64,000 nt of DNA from Holacanthus passer (lineage: Eukaryota; Chordata; Actinopteri; Pomacanthidae), in the NCBI GenBank assembly GCA_025331565.1, contig JAFREQ010000066.1:496001-560000 (forward strand), read 5' to 3'. The position numbers and the translations under genes were made by a program. Shown piece after piece: positions 39,701-51,049 of this stretch. The notes below the pieces were generated by a model. The model saw nothing but the letters and a program-made list of their open reading frames with translations, was not told the origin of the DNA and ran no database searches. Position 1 is the first letter of the stretch, and each line of letters opens with the position of its first letter.

Positions 39701-42700
39701 TTCTCCTAGCACCAATCAAGCCAACAACAGCTCCTTGGAGTAAATGGAAAATACGCTGAAAAAGGCAAGACTGGAGGAAAAGACTGAGCAGGTTGTTTAA
39801 ACGACGAGAGAAATTGTAACTGTAAAATTGATAGGAATTAAAATCATATAGTGTGTATGGTAGAAATGTAAATGCAAGATTTAATGGCTTCATGATAGTT
39901 ACAGATTTCCTCATTCGCCACCATTAGAAACTTGTTCCCACTTATGTACAGATGACATTTCTAATTAACCTTTTAAGACATTTAGAATATTGACATTTCT
40001 AAACTGTGCACTCTTTCTTAATTGATTTGTAAGTCTAGACATGTAATTACAGCGAAGAGATATATTTTTTCTTTCCCTTGTTTTGACTCACAAAAGACTT
40101 TGACGTTTTTGTCTATTACAACAGATGAGGCTCTGGCTTTGTACACACACCACTGACAGAAACTGACACAGACATTAAATATTCTGCATGCCGGAAATAC
40201 TCGCGACGGATACTGTAAATGTGTTTTTAAGGACGCCTGGTGATATCTGATGTTCAAGTTTTCATGAGATTGATGAGCAAAATGGCAGGAAAGTAAGGAC
40301 ATGCATTGTTTGCTTTACCAATGAAAATAATCAGCCTAATACACTGCAGATGTCTCATTAAATTTGCATACGATTATTGCAGCGTTACTTCAGTTGATCC
40401 TTTTCATCAAACCAGATAATACTTGCTGATTGCAGATTATTTTGACGCAGGCAAATTTCATGGTATTATTTTCACTCTCGGTGAAAAGCAATTAGCTCGT
40501 AGTTTGCCTGGCGTTATTCAGCTTTCACAGAATTAATTCCCCTTTATTTCTCTGGACGAGTAGAAACACAAATCTGGGGTTGAGGGGTTAAAAAAGGGGG
40601 ATTATGTGAAGTTGCATTTTCTTTTTTCTCTCTGGGTGTGTTGCATCTGAAGTGTTAGCCTGTGAACTTAAACTAATGAACAGGATGAATACTAAGGAGG
40701 ACTAAGAAAAAGGGAAAGTGACTGATTTTGCTTCTTTAAGTCTCTTATTATAATAATAATCTAATTACATATTCTAATTCATGGTTAAAGACATTAAAAT
40801 GAGAACTTGTGAGTTAATATATAATAATAATAATGGTTTCAAAAGATTCAGTTGAACGTGGGTGCAGTGACAAAAATAAAAGTAACACACAAGGACTGAT
40901 GACTGAAAGAAGGAAAAAAACACTTGAGGCTGGCAGTGAAGAAACAGAAGCACTTGAGACCGGAAAACAAGCTTTGGGAACAAAACAATCAGAAGCCTAA
41001 TTTTTCATTAACTCCATGATAGAGAATTGATTTAACCAAAAAAAAAAACCCCAAAAAACCTGCGGCTTTGATGACAGACTGACGCTATAATCAACACCGA
41101 TCACATTCTCGTTTGCCACCTACATGAGCTCTGGTTACTCATCTGAAAGGGTGAAAACCTGCAGGACAGTTAGTGACGACCTGCTTTTACATCTGAGGCC
41201 CTAATTCATACAAGCATCCCTAATAGCTTTTTAAAAAAAAGCGCCCACCATCTCCCCTCCTCTTCCTGCCCCGTCAATGATAATCTCTGTCTCGTTCCAT
41301 ATATCTGAAGCCGGTCACATGCAGACAAGCTGTCTTCGGAGGAGTCACAGGGGAGCGTTTTGCGGTTAACCACACTGCTCTCCGGGGGCGACCTGGACAC
41401 CGGATCGGCAGCAGGTAAAACATTCGCTGAGACAGGAGAGACCATCCCAGATTGTCTTGCCTGCACGTGGCGCGAGTGCTGAGTGGAATCTTCTGGGTAT
41501 TGGCCGTGTTAACTAAATTGACATTGGCTTTCAACCTGCTGGCTATCCATCAGTGGAAGCATGGGCGCATGGGCCACAGAGGTAACCCCCGAGTCTTATG
41601 CGCTTCCTGCGGATGCATTTGTTACTGGATGGAGAGAAAAAAAAAAGGATGTGTGAGGAAAAATGTGGAGGAAAAGATCTCTGTTTCCCCCCTGATATTT
41701 TTGGTGATAGCCATTCATTTGTAGTGGTTTTGGCCTGAAGAGGTTTGTCTTATCTGTTCCTTCTCTTTCTCTCTGGGGGGAAAATAGAGGGTGAGTCTTC
41801 TCCAGCCTACTCTCTCACAGTTGATTAGTAACTCCTGCTCTACCCCTACGCTCCAGGGACTCTATGCCAGCTCCCCTTATACATCCCCTTGTCATGCACG
41901 TACTCACACTTCCTCTCTCTCCCTTTTTCTCTCTCTCTCCTAAACACACACACACACACACATCTCCCTACAGTCATGAAACAGCAACTTGAGGGAATCA
42001 CACAATCAAACCCTGACATTTATAACAATGAGAGCTTGATTAAAAGGGCAGAATGAAATGGTGTCACCCTCCATTCATTGTCCTTAGCCCGAGTTAAATG
42101 GGATTTAAACCTGTGCATTGCGGCTGATACCTCCACTGTCAATTCCTGATTGCTCTGGAGCAGCCAGAAGAAAAGGTCTTGTTATTACAATGCATGTGCG
42201 TAACAGTACGTAGCAGAGGTGTCAGAGGTGACCAAGTTTACACGGAGCGTCTGGGAATAGATAAGGATGGCGTTAAGGCAGGGCGGGAAAGCTGAGCTAA
42301 CGCTGCTCCGGTGAATGCCGTGGTGTTTGAAAGGCACGGGAATAAAGCTTAGTTTTATCTGGCTCAGGGCAACACACAAAAGGCGCCAGCATTGCAACGT
42401 GGCGGGTTTTAAAATTGGGATCAAAAGGTTCAAGCTAATTAACAAGCTAAATAAGAGTCCCCTAGCTTCATCTATATGTAACCACCCTCGCTCGTTCTCC
42501 CTCGCTCTGTCTCTTCTGCTGCTGCTGTGTGTGTGTGGCGTGCCGGCACATACAGCGTGTCCTGGAAAAAGTGAAGACAAATTACGCCCCATGCTGAAAT
42601 GTAAAAAAATAATCACCAAATTACCTCCAACAAGATCATTCTAATTAACTATGTTATATTGCTCGCATGACCCTGAGAGAGAGAAATGCCCCGCGATCAA

Positions 42701-43079
42701 GCTTTCTTCTCAAACTGTTTTGATTTTATTCGACTTTTCCAGCAGAGCCCGGAGGAAGGCTGAGATGGGAGAGTCAAATGGAAAGGACAAGGGCACATAA
42801 TAAAGACAAATGGCTTGAGCATGAAATTTGATTCATTGCCTTGGTACAGAAACATTCACAGGGAAATAGCCAACATTGACATGCCGTGAATTTCAAAACA
42901 CTGTCAAACCCAAAAAGCACACGTCCTGCTATAATGACACGGAGTCCCTCAGGGGCCTGCAGGGGGACTCGGATTGTGGACCGAATCAATCAGGCCATTG
43001 TTTCTGATGGATGACTGAGGGCTTTTAAGAGCAAACTTACTTGTTGTTGCTGTTGTTTACTTCTTGGCTTTTAATTTGG
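36766..43079. other. Intron 1 segment, mostly unassigned
   Basis: Besides the family A copy near 39.1 kb there is no recognisable element. 40320-40560 is an AT-rich non-repetitive block with an ATTTGCAT octamer. 41300-41420 is a small CpG-richer patch without a recognisable exon. CT and CA runs lie near 41915-41961. Confidence 0.45.
39045..39262 (+). repeat. Piece of family A, internally deleted
   Basis: GATTAATCATCCGGTCTATA and AAATGTCTG are followed by AAGACAAAGAAAAACAGCAA and, at the end, GACTAATCAATTAATCAAC and TAATTGTTTCATCTC. These are the 5' and 3' parts of the family, with the centre missing. Another end-like stretch (GATCGATTAATTGACTAATC) lies at 39430-39450, perhaps from a second copy. 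Confidence 0.55.
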
Positions 43080-43262
43080 CTCTCTAGTTTCCTCCCCTTC
43101 ACTATTTTAATCATGTTTTTCTCTATTGATTTTATGTCCTCGTTGTTTTGTATATTGTAATTTTCTTATTGTTTTGGTCTCACTGCATTCTCACATTTTA
43201 ATCATGTAAAGCACTAAGACTTTATGTTTTGAAAAAGTGCTGAATAAATAGATTATTATCCA
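43080..43262 (+). mobile_element. LINE 3' tail (L2/Maui-like)
   Basis: A T-rich run is followed by GTAAAGCACTAAGACTTTAT, GAAAAAGTGCTGAATAAAT and ATTATTATC. This matches the common 3' end of fish L2-type LINEs (a GTAAAGCACTTTG-type motif, then a GTGCTATATAAATAAA-type motif and a short ATT repeat). No coding part is visible upstream, so it is a severely 5'-truncated copy. Recognition is by motif only. Confidence 0.6.
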
Positions 43263-44399
43263 CCTCTGAGATTTCTGCCTCCATGCCCCAATATAAAGGA
43301 GGCGAAAGGAGGGAATTTTGTTCTTGGTGCTCCCAGAACTTAGTCTTTCCAGTAACGATGTCTCTGTTACTCTGGATAATCACTGTAAACAGTTTTCATT
43401 GGACAAATAGCTCATATGAAAACTCAAAATGTTTAATATTCCAGTCACCTCCATTGTACTGGGGTGGAAATGGAAATCTCAGAGGCGATCTCTCCACGCC
43501 AAAGCCCATGAAATCCCATCCCCAAATGGTTACAAATGACAACCAATGAAATGCAAAATAACATCTACATAACAGCAAAGTGATTCCATCTTTTTTTTTT
43601 AATGAATGAAAAAGCTGACATTTATAGCTGTGAGGAACTCGGCACCTTATTTATTTCAATAGGCACCAGAAGCATATGCCTGCAGCAGACCTTTCGCTGC
43701 GGAGCACCCACTTCGTAGTACGATATGAAAACACCATCTGGTGTGTTAGCGGTGGCTAGGCTAAGCTAGCCGGGGCTAGATGGGACCCTGCTGTGTCACA
43801 GGATTATCTTACTGGTTGGTAGATCCGCTCTATTAGCCCCGAGTGGCCTGGATTATTGGATGATCATTGTTATGTGTGACTGAACAAGGAGCTCAGTACC
43901 TGCACTTCCTCGACGCGGTTAAGTCTCGTTAGCGTTGGTGCAGGGACACATTACGAGCACATTTGAGAGCATTACACATTTATTACACCTTGTCTCAGAC
44001 ATAAACACGCTGTTTATTTAATACACTTTGACTTGGACTCACGCAGCGCGTTTAATACGCGTTGACTGGCTTTACTGACTTCACTTGGAAAAACAGGCTC
44101 TGCGCTTCAGAGAAGACAGAGTACGTCGCGCCTGGAGCACATACTTGTTTGTGGAAGTAGAATGTTGCTTACTAATGTGTCTAAACAGGATCACAGGCGA
44201 GTACAGAAGACAGCACGTTCAGAGACGGGCCCCTCTGCTCAACAAAACGAACATCTGCCGTTTCTCATCAGCGAGATTGAAGCTAATGACGAGCCGTGAG
44301 TGTGCTGACAGAGAGAATGGAATTGGATTGTGTACAAGAGGCCCAGTGAGACCAGACATATGTTTTGGAAAATGTTGTGGATGGAGTATGGCTTTAGTG

Positions 44400-44401
<2 letters not shown>

Positions 44402-44445
<44 letters not shown>
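44402..44445 (+). repeat. (TG)22 microsatellite
   Basis: The longest pure dinucleotide run in the window, 44 bases. It creates artificial Cys-Val or Thr-His runs in open frames on both strands. It should be highly polymorphic. Confidence 0.97.
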
Positions 44446-44447
<2 letters not shown>

Positions 44448-44886
44448 CTAAGGTACAGATGTCTGAGAGTGGGAGAGGCAGAAAACAGACCCCTGCATTT
44501 TCTTTTGCAGTACATTTATCTGCCCATGTTTATAGAAGTGGGTGAAGGGGGAGTGTGTTAGCGCAGGTAAAACAACCGCTGTATTCCTCCCCCTTCAATC
44601 TCTGCTTTCGCTAACAGATAATGGAATTACACATCAAAGAAGCTTCTCCCTGTATCCAATTCTTCTGTGCCCTCTACCAGCCTTTGTTCATATTCACCAC
44701 GACAACTCCCCGGACCCAAACCTCCACCAGCAGGCTTCTCCCTGCTTCCCCCTCTCCGTCTGGGGAGAGATTAAATTTAGATGAAAATGAAATATTCATT
44801 TGCACTCAGCAACTGATGGCCATCTTAATTTGATATAACTTTTGATGCAACATCTCCCCTCATTGTTCTTTTTCATCACCAAACAC

Positions 44887-44910
44887 TTTTTTTTTTTTTT
44901 TTTTTTTTTT
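44887..44910 (+). repeat. Poly(T) tract, 24 bases
   Basis: An uninterrupted T run, hence poly(A) on the grik3 sense strand. Confidence 0.9.
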
Positions 44911-46499
44911 AAACGTCCTCCCTTTGCCAGCACCACCGTCCTCCTGTGGGCAATTCTCAATACAAGCACCCCTTTGGGTTTGACTTTGTTAAAAGTAGAA
45001 TTGCAAAGTACCATTACAGCTTTTTGCGGTCTCTTGAAATATGTCTGAGTCATTTCAGATGAGACATTTGCACAAACCCCGGCGAGGAGGATCTTGGGAA
45101 GAATTCACTCTCTGTAGCTCGCTGGAAGAGTTAATCACATGAAAACTTCTCAGTCTCTCTCTGCTGCTGGCGTGGGGATAAAGACAAGCCTCTGAAGTGG
45201 CTCTGTGTTTGCAGTATTCAACCAAAGTGGTGACCACAAACCTGATTTATCCCGCTGGTGCTTATGAGTGGTCACAGTGCATACAGCTTCAAGTGCGGCA
45301 CATTTGTCGGCTCACATCTGAATGTTCAGGCTGTTTCGCACACAATAATTAAGTCTGCAGTCATGGCTGCCCAAAGCATTTCAGGGGAAGCTAGATGAAA
45401 AATGCATGTGACCAGGTGTTGTAGGGGCACAGTGAGCAGCTAAGGAAATGAAATCAACATGAAATCATGAGGGAGATTGATTAACTGGCACTGATTAAGT
45501 GCTTTAAGTATTAGGTAGATAAAGTAATTGATTATTCAATAAATCCCTGTCAGGCAGTGAATAACCTCGCAGAGAGAGAAACGAGACAACAAGTGATTAA
45601 TTAGTTTCATCCATCCACAGATGAAAGAGAAAACGTACAATAATCTGTCATTACTGTGTGTTTTAACTATATATTACATACATCAATGAATAGATTTTCA
45701 CCTGATCGAATTTCTAAATCGGGAAATCGCTATCTGACGGAGGAGAAGGCAACACAGGTGGGGAAATTAATGAATTGTGCAGATACGACGCTGCTCACTG
45801 AGGTTACAAAACAAAGCACAAAAAGCAACCATCGTATTCAATAAAATCACCTGCTTCAGTAAGATCTGATTTCCACATCAGCAAACATGCGAATTATCGA
45901 TAGACACATGCCACATGCTTGTGAGAGAAACATCGCGTCCACATCCTCCAGCACTTTCATCTTTATTATAACAACACAGCATTATCAGCTGCAGTGGCTC
46001 CTAGATGAGATGAGAGGTTTGCAAAACACTTCAGGAAGAAAGAAAAAATTAGGAAAAGGCAGGCGGAGGGAGACTAAAGAGAAGCACAGCGGGTAAGAGG
46101 ACAAATACAGGAGGAGTAGTCTTTTATTCCCTCCAACAAATAGAAGCTGCAGAATGAGACGGAGCGACCATCTGGCCTCAACTTAGAGCAATACACTGTA
46201 AAAGCACTAAAATCAATGGCAACAACTCTACCTTGGATGCCCACCATTACCCAGATGGTGTACTTGGAGAACTGCACAGGCCACCTAACCAAGAGCAGAC
46301 ACAGCACAGACAGAGAGCGCCGTGCTCAAATGCCACCGCCCACCTCCATCATTCTCACTGGTTTGTTTGTGTTGATAACCAGTGCTGAGGAGCGACGTTG
46401 GCCACCGTGCGCTGACTATGAGAGAGCCCTCTGTTGGTTTTTTTAGCAGGGTGGCTGTGACACAGAGCGCACACACTCGCACACCAAGTACCAAATTAC

Positions 46500-46515
46500 A
46501 AAAAAAAAAAAAAAA
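46500..46515 (+). repeat. Poly(A) tract followed by G-rich run
   Basis: Sixteen A residues followed by GGAGGC and a run of eight G. Confidence 0.9.
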
Positions 46516-46634
46516 GGAGGCGGGGGGGGACACAAATGTCCACTACACACCCACTCAAAAAGGCGATCATCCCTGAACGAATCTGCAAACTGTGAATACT
46601 AATACAGAGAATACAACAGTATGCCTGCAATAAT

Positions 46635-46654
46635 ACACACACACACACACACAC
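46635..46654 (+). repeat. (AC)10 microsatellite
   Basis: A pure AC run. Confidence 0.95.
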
Positions 46655-46825
46655 TCAAGCTTATCCACTATTACACAAAATTTTGCAAATGCAATTTTAT
46701 AGATTATTATTACATATTTCTGGTTATTGTCCATTTTTTTAAGTGGACACAATTAAACGGATACACACATGATCATTGTACATAAACACTCTTTAAAAGA
46801 TCATATGAAGACATGAGCGTTTTGA

Positions 46826-46849
46826 TTTTTTTTTTTTTTTTTTTTTTTT
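46826..46849 (+). repeat. Poly(T) tract, 24 bases
   Basis: An uninterrupted T run, the second within 2 kb on this strand. Confidence 0.9.
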
Positions 46850-48450
46850 CTGTTGGCATTGACTCAGATTCAGCAACCTTCTCTTGCATGTCCCTCCTCT
46901 CAGCTTGTCAAAATACAATCTCAAGAACACACAGAAAAAAAAAAACCACAAAACTGCTCCTGCACCGCAAGCAATGATAGATTCTATAAAAAGCAATAGT
47001 GCGACTGCAGCACATTTCAAGGTAAATTTGTCTCAGCACTTTTGACATTTTTAAAAACAAAACCTGTCAAGTCTATTTCAGGTCTTCATCTGAGCTGCTG
47101 CCACAGTTTACAGAAAAAAAGAAAGGAGAAAAAAAATGTCCCTTTGACCAAAACGATTTCAGTTCAGAGCAGTAAGAAAAGGGAGCTTTAAGGATTTATG
47201 CAGCTTCTAAGACATCACCAAAGTCCAAACGCAGCAATGTCACAGAAGTCAAGGCTCTTCAGAGAGCAGCAGTCCATCACAGGGACATCCTGGGCCTGCC
47301 GGACGATGCTCAGCAGCAAACATCCTCCTGCAGACTTTATTCTGTCAAATCTCTCTTTTACAATTTATATTAAATCTACAACAGGTTTGACAGCATTCAC
47401 TCAAGGTTATAGAGCCCTATGCTTAAAATCTAATAACTTTAATTTGAATTAGGTAGCTTTTCACTGAGTAATTGACATTACAAAATGAGAGTGTTGGTGA
47501 TTTGCAGATATGCCACGTAGGAGACAGCTGGTTTGGAAAGGCCACACTCCTCTGTTAGACTACTGGAGAATAAGGAATATGCAATTTTGTTCCATTGATC
47601 CACTTTGGCCCATCACTTATACCAAGACAAAAAGCTCCCTGCCATTAAGATGCTCTCACTCCCTGCCTGTACTCAGCCTGTTGTAGTGCTATGTTAATGT
47701 GGGCCAGTGCCATTTTGAGTAATTGTCCTGCATGGCACTCTTCCAAATGTCAAAAACGATTTGCCTGGTGACAAAACCCGCATTGATCTTCATTCTGCTC
47801 CTGTCTCTTGGCGGCGCAGGATGTTTCATCGCCAAGCCTCCAAATGACAATTCTCACATTGTTCCTCTGTGAGAGACACAAACCCTGCTCCTTGTTTTTT
47901 TTATGCCTCACATGATGGCAAGGATGAGGAGGGAGGGGAACTTGAACTGGGTGTTTTTGTTTACTGTGTGGGGTTTTTTTGTACAGTGACTTGATTGATA
48001 TTGATGATATTTGGATATTAGAACTTGATGCAGGGATAAAGTGAAAGCACTGTTTGCAACTTTCTTTCTGATGCATTTCTTGATTTGACACTGCAGCTTT
48101 TAATCTAACCGACTGTCCTTTTAAAAGCTGAAAACTTACTTCCAGAAGGCATGGCAAGCAGCCTGAATTTAGCTGGTGACTCAACATGCTGGCTGCAGAA
48201 AATTGGAACAGACAAAGCAGAGTGCATGGAGGTCACACTGACCCACAGTAATTCATCTCTGAGTGGGAGAAGGCATCCTCGATTTTTAGAGGCAATCGTT
48301 TGCAATAATGCACTGATCTGTTGTTTAAGTCAAATGAGGTTTCACACACAAGCTGAAGCGTTTACTCCCCCCAAAAAACTGGCCGCAGCCGCTGAGAGCG
48401 CGCGGATGCTGAGCTGAAAGGAGCAACTTTCAAGGTTATAATACAAATGA

Positions 48451-48490
48451 GTGTGTGTGTATGTGTGCGTGTGCGTGTGTGTGTGCATGT
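48451..48490 (-). repeat. CA-rich tract beside the grik3 exon 1 donor
   Basis: On the sense (minus) strand this is an imperfect CA run with GCACAC and ATACAC interruptions, starting 17 bases inside intron 1. CA repeats near donors are known binding sites of hnRNP L-type splicing factors. Any effect here is inference. Confidence 0.85.
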
Positions 48491-48500
48491 AAATGTGCAC

Positions 48501-48507
48501 AACTTAC
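48501..48507 (-). other. grik3: Donor splice site of grik3 exon 1
   Basis: On the minus strand the exon ends ATAG and the intron begins GTAAGTT, close to the consensus. A CA-rich tract starts 17 bases further into the intron (48451-48490). Confidence 0.92.
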
Positions 48508-48622
48508 CTATTCGAATAACATGAGGCATCCCGTAAGAGTACTGAATCCAAAAGAGACATGCAAGCAGGGAGGTCCAGTATTCCCAAATCGCGCTCCGGG
48601 GACGCAGCCAAGTATTTCGCAT
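48508..48622 (-). CDS. grik3: grik3 exon 1, start codon and signal peptide (5' coding exon)
   Basis: This is the first coding exon of the kainate receptor subunit. It has 38 codons plus one base of a split glycine codon, and ends at a consensus donor (TAG then GTAAGTT). The protein begins MRNTWLRPRSAIWEYW, continues with the hydrophobic segment TSLLACLFWIQ, and ends GMPHVIRI. Human GRIK3 has the same layout and length: a WEYW motif, a hydrophobic core, then GMPHVIRIG where the mature chain starts. GRIK1 and GRIK2 differ in their leaders, so the exon points to grik3. The hydrophobic segment is a signal peptide, with cleavage expected after the glycine at residue 31. The ATG at 48620-48622 was chosen because the length matches the family and it has A at -3 (ACCATGC). 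The split codon and frame join exactly to the exon at 316-489. Confidence 0.93.
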
Positions 48623-49440
48623 GGTTGTAAAGTCGCGGGATCCACTTTTTTAAAATTCCAAAAACGACTCAGATTTGCTCATCAGAACTGAATTCGAAGG
48701 AGCAGATGTGGATTTGGGAGTCTGCGACAAATGTGCGCTCATTGTACTAGGTGCAACATTTTTTTTTTTCTTTCCTGTTACTCACAAGTCTGAGAGCGCC
48801 TCGGTCTGGATGAAGCCCCCTCGGTCCCTCACAGGAGGATCAGGCTGCTACGATCAGCCTGCAGGAGTCTCTGTATCCCCTCCTGCCGACGATGCTGTGT
48901 GTCTGCCGGCGAGGAGCACAGCAACAGCCGAGCCTGACTCCCGCACCGCTGTGGAGGAGGAGGACTGCGCCTGCGGAACTTTGGGTAGCCTCGAACAATT
49001 CAGTCAGAGGGAAGCGGCGCAGGATGAGTGCGGAGGAATTTGCGCACACTTCAAACATTCAGTGCATGCTTGTTGCGGTTGAATCCCTCCAGCACTTCAA
49101 TCCGGTCGTGCAAACTGTTCAAATGACACAGAGAGACTTTGGGAAGGTGGTGTGGAGGGAAAAAAAAAAAGCCGCTCCGCTTCCGCGACGCTCCTCTCCA
49201 ATTGCGCACGGCTTTTGGCACGAAGCTGCTGAATTGAAGGGCGTCCAAATGTGTTCAAAAAAAGGCTCTTTGTTACCCAGTGTTCATTTAGGAGAAATCT
49301 TCCAGTTGGTGCTGGATGGAAAGGCAGTGCATGAAGCCGTGCATCTGCGTGCGTCTGACGACCCTCCTTCCCCGGTGCCACTAGAGGCACGCGTCGTTAC
49401 GCACACTTGTCAACTATGTCCAAGAAGTGTTTCACGGAGG
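48623..49440 (-). promoter_or_regulatory. grik3: Probable grik3 5' UTR and promoter region, CpG-rich
   Basis: CpG dinucleotides and GC-rich blocks are visibly concentrated here, in contrast to the AT-rich sequence on both sides, and the block directly abuts the grik3 start codon on its upstream side. That is the usual position of a vertebrate CpG-island promoter. Several upstream ATG triplets lie on the minus strand, so a long leader would contain upstream ORFs. A TATA-like GATATAAAAT lies further up at 49516-49525 (minus), but nothing ties it to a start site. A sequence resembling the left half of an RE1/REST site (CCAGCACCA, minus strand) lies at 49307-49315 without a matching right half. 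Long open frames on the plus strand here are a by-product of high GC. The transcription start cannot be placed from sequence alone. Confidence 0.55.
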
Positions 49441-50983
49441 TGAGAGGGATCCGAGTAATGACCCGCTTCTCCGCTTCTTCCAGCTGTTGTATGCACGTGC
49501 ATCCATTAATTTCACATTTTATATCATGATATTTTGGATTTTTTTTTGTGCTCTCAGGAATGTCAGAGATGTGTTTTTCTTTTCTTATTTGCTGCACCGA
49601 GATTGAAATTGCATTTTCTTTTCTTTGGCTCAAAACATAGATGGAAACCCCCCTCGGCTGCAGCAGTGTTGTGAATGGGATGAATTATTTGCAGGAGGGA
49701 AATAAGTGTCAGCTGAGGACTGGGCCATTGACAAAGCAGGCTTCTTATCGCTGTTATTTGAGTCATTCTGACTGTGTCAATGAGTGCATTAAACCCCTGT
49801 AACTGCTGGCTGCATATCTGCCTGTCCATTTTTCATGCCTTGCAAAGAGCCGTCTAATATAAGCTGCAGGTTGCACATACAATCTTACAGAGAAAGGGCT
49901 GCTCATGGCTCCCTCACCACTGCAGTGAAGCCAGGGTGGAAGGGTTGAATTACCTGTTAATGGTGCAGATTTCAATAAGTGTAACATGCATTTTGCCTAA
50001 AACAGCTCACTGAAACTTGTTCCATCATCGAAAAGGCTGAAACTGACTTTGGCTGAAAGATGAAAGCTGCAGCCTCTGGGATTCATGTGTGCATATAAGA
50101 TAAGATAGATAGATAGATAGATAGACATATTTGACATCACAAATAATCATGATAATAGTGGACATTTTCAATTTTAAATTCCTAATCAGCCAACACCACA
50201 AATTACATTTTTTTTTTTACATTGATTTGCAGTTTTTAAGCATATTCTTAAAAAAAAAATGCACTGCTACATTTCTTTGTGCTTAATAGAACACTGTTGA
50301 TGAGATAGTGCTGCGGCTCATTGATTTTATTTTTCTGTTTAAAATGGGGGAGAGGAATAAACTGTGCATCAGGGGGGTATGCAAGCAAGAACAAGCCAGA
50401 CTGACTGCCACTGCATATTCATGTCTCCCGGAGCAGATTTATCGCCTCTTGGCACAATGTAAGGACTATCAACGTGAGTTATGTGGCCCAGCTCTCGCAT
50501 TATCGAGATTCATTGACTTGCTGCTCTTTCAAATACAAAATGTACACAGCTCGAGCAAACAAGACTTTCTGGGTCTGTGGGTGCCCTCTATAGAGAGACG
50601 GCGGTCTGTGCTCTCAATCACCTGAGCTGATAAGTGGAGGGAGTCAGGCCCTGGAGCAGGAGAGTTCCCCACCGTGACACAAAGAGAGGAAATGTGAAGC
50701 ACATGAGATGGAGCGTCTCAGTCACATTTGTACATTTTGAATAGTTGTTGGAGCAAACTGGATTTTAATTGTTGGTGTTTCTTACAGCAGTTGGTATTCG
50801 GTCTTCATGTAGTCATCAGTTTTGTCCTCTCTCATCATCGCTGTGCCATATGTTACTCCTGCTATTACAAGAAATAGTAAAGATGCACTGTGGCAATGGG
50901 AGGAAGTGGAGCCAGGAGGACGAGGAGGAGAGACCAGAGCAGTGCTGGGGTCACGTCATCATTGTGTTATGTGGTGCTAAAAC
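49441..50983. other. grik3 upstream flank, proximal
   Basis: AT-rich sequence with a GATA microsatellite and T-runs. An open stretch of 105 codons at 50308-50625 has no recognisable domain. No neighbouring gene is visible. Confidence 0.5.
50104..50125 (+). repeat. (GATA)n microsatellite
   Basis: Just over five GATA units in the grik3 upstream flank. Confidence 0.95.
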
Positions 50984-51049
50984 CAGTGGTGGAGAGGGTA
51001 TTCAGATCCTTTTCTTAGGTAAAAGTACTAATACAGCAATGTAAAAATA

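Larger units (their letters stand above)
43263..48450. other. Intron 1 segment close to exon 1, rich in simple repeats
   Basis: Microsatellites and homopolymers are unusually dense between 44.4 and 47.0 kb. 43690-44070 has several CpG-containing words such as CTCGACGCGG and TTAATACGCG. No second promoter or exon could be supported. Confidence 0.45.
490..48507 (-). other. grik3: grik3 intron 1 (48,018 bp, phase 1)
   Basis: The interval between the two coding exons is bounded by GTAAGTT at 48501-48507 and a pyrimidine-rich tract ending in CAG at 490-510 (read on the minus strand). The two sides rebuild a glycine codon (G plus GT) and give the family sequence RIGGIFE, which confirms the junction. 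The intron is filled with microsatellites, LINE, SINE and DNA-transposon relics and AT-rich single-copy sequence. A very long first intron is known for vertebrate GRIK genes. No nested gene was recognised on either strand. Confidence 0.92.

Noticed and set aside
41452..41724. Plus-strand open frame with a hydrophobic start (GIFWVLAVLTKLTLAFNLLA), resembling a membrane or secreted peptide
   Set aside because: No family recognised, no supporting splice or promoter signals, and it terminates in low-complexity sequence. Not enough to call an exon.
44085..44561. Plus-strand open frame of 158 codons
   Set aside because: It runs through the (TG)22 microsatellite, which gives an artificial Cys-Val repeat. 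No domain on either side.
48362..48507. Continuation of the exon 1 reading frame beyond the donor into Thr-His repeats
   Set aside because: It is translation of the intronic CA tract. The GTAAGTT donor and exact fit to exon 2 show that the coding part stops at 48508.
48892..49443. Plus-strand open frame of 183 codons antisense to the grik3 leader region
   Set aside because: GC- and CpG-rich DNA contains few stop codons, so long frames arise by chance. The peptide shows no recognisable domain.
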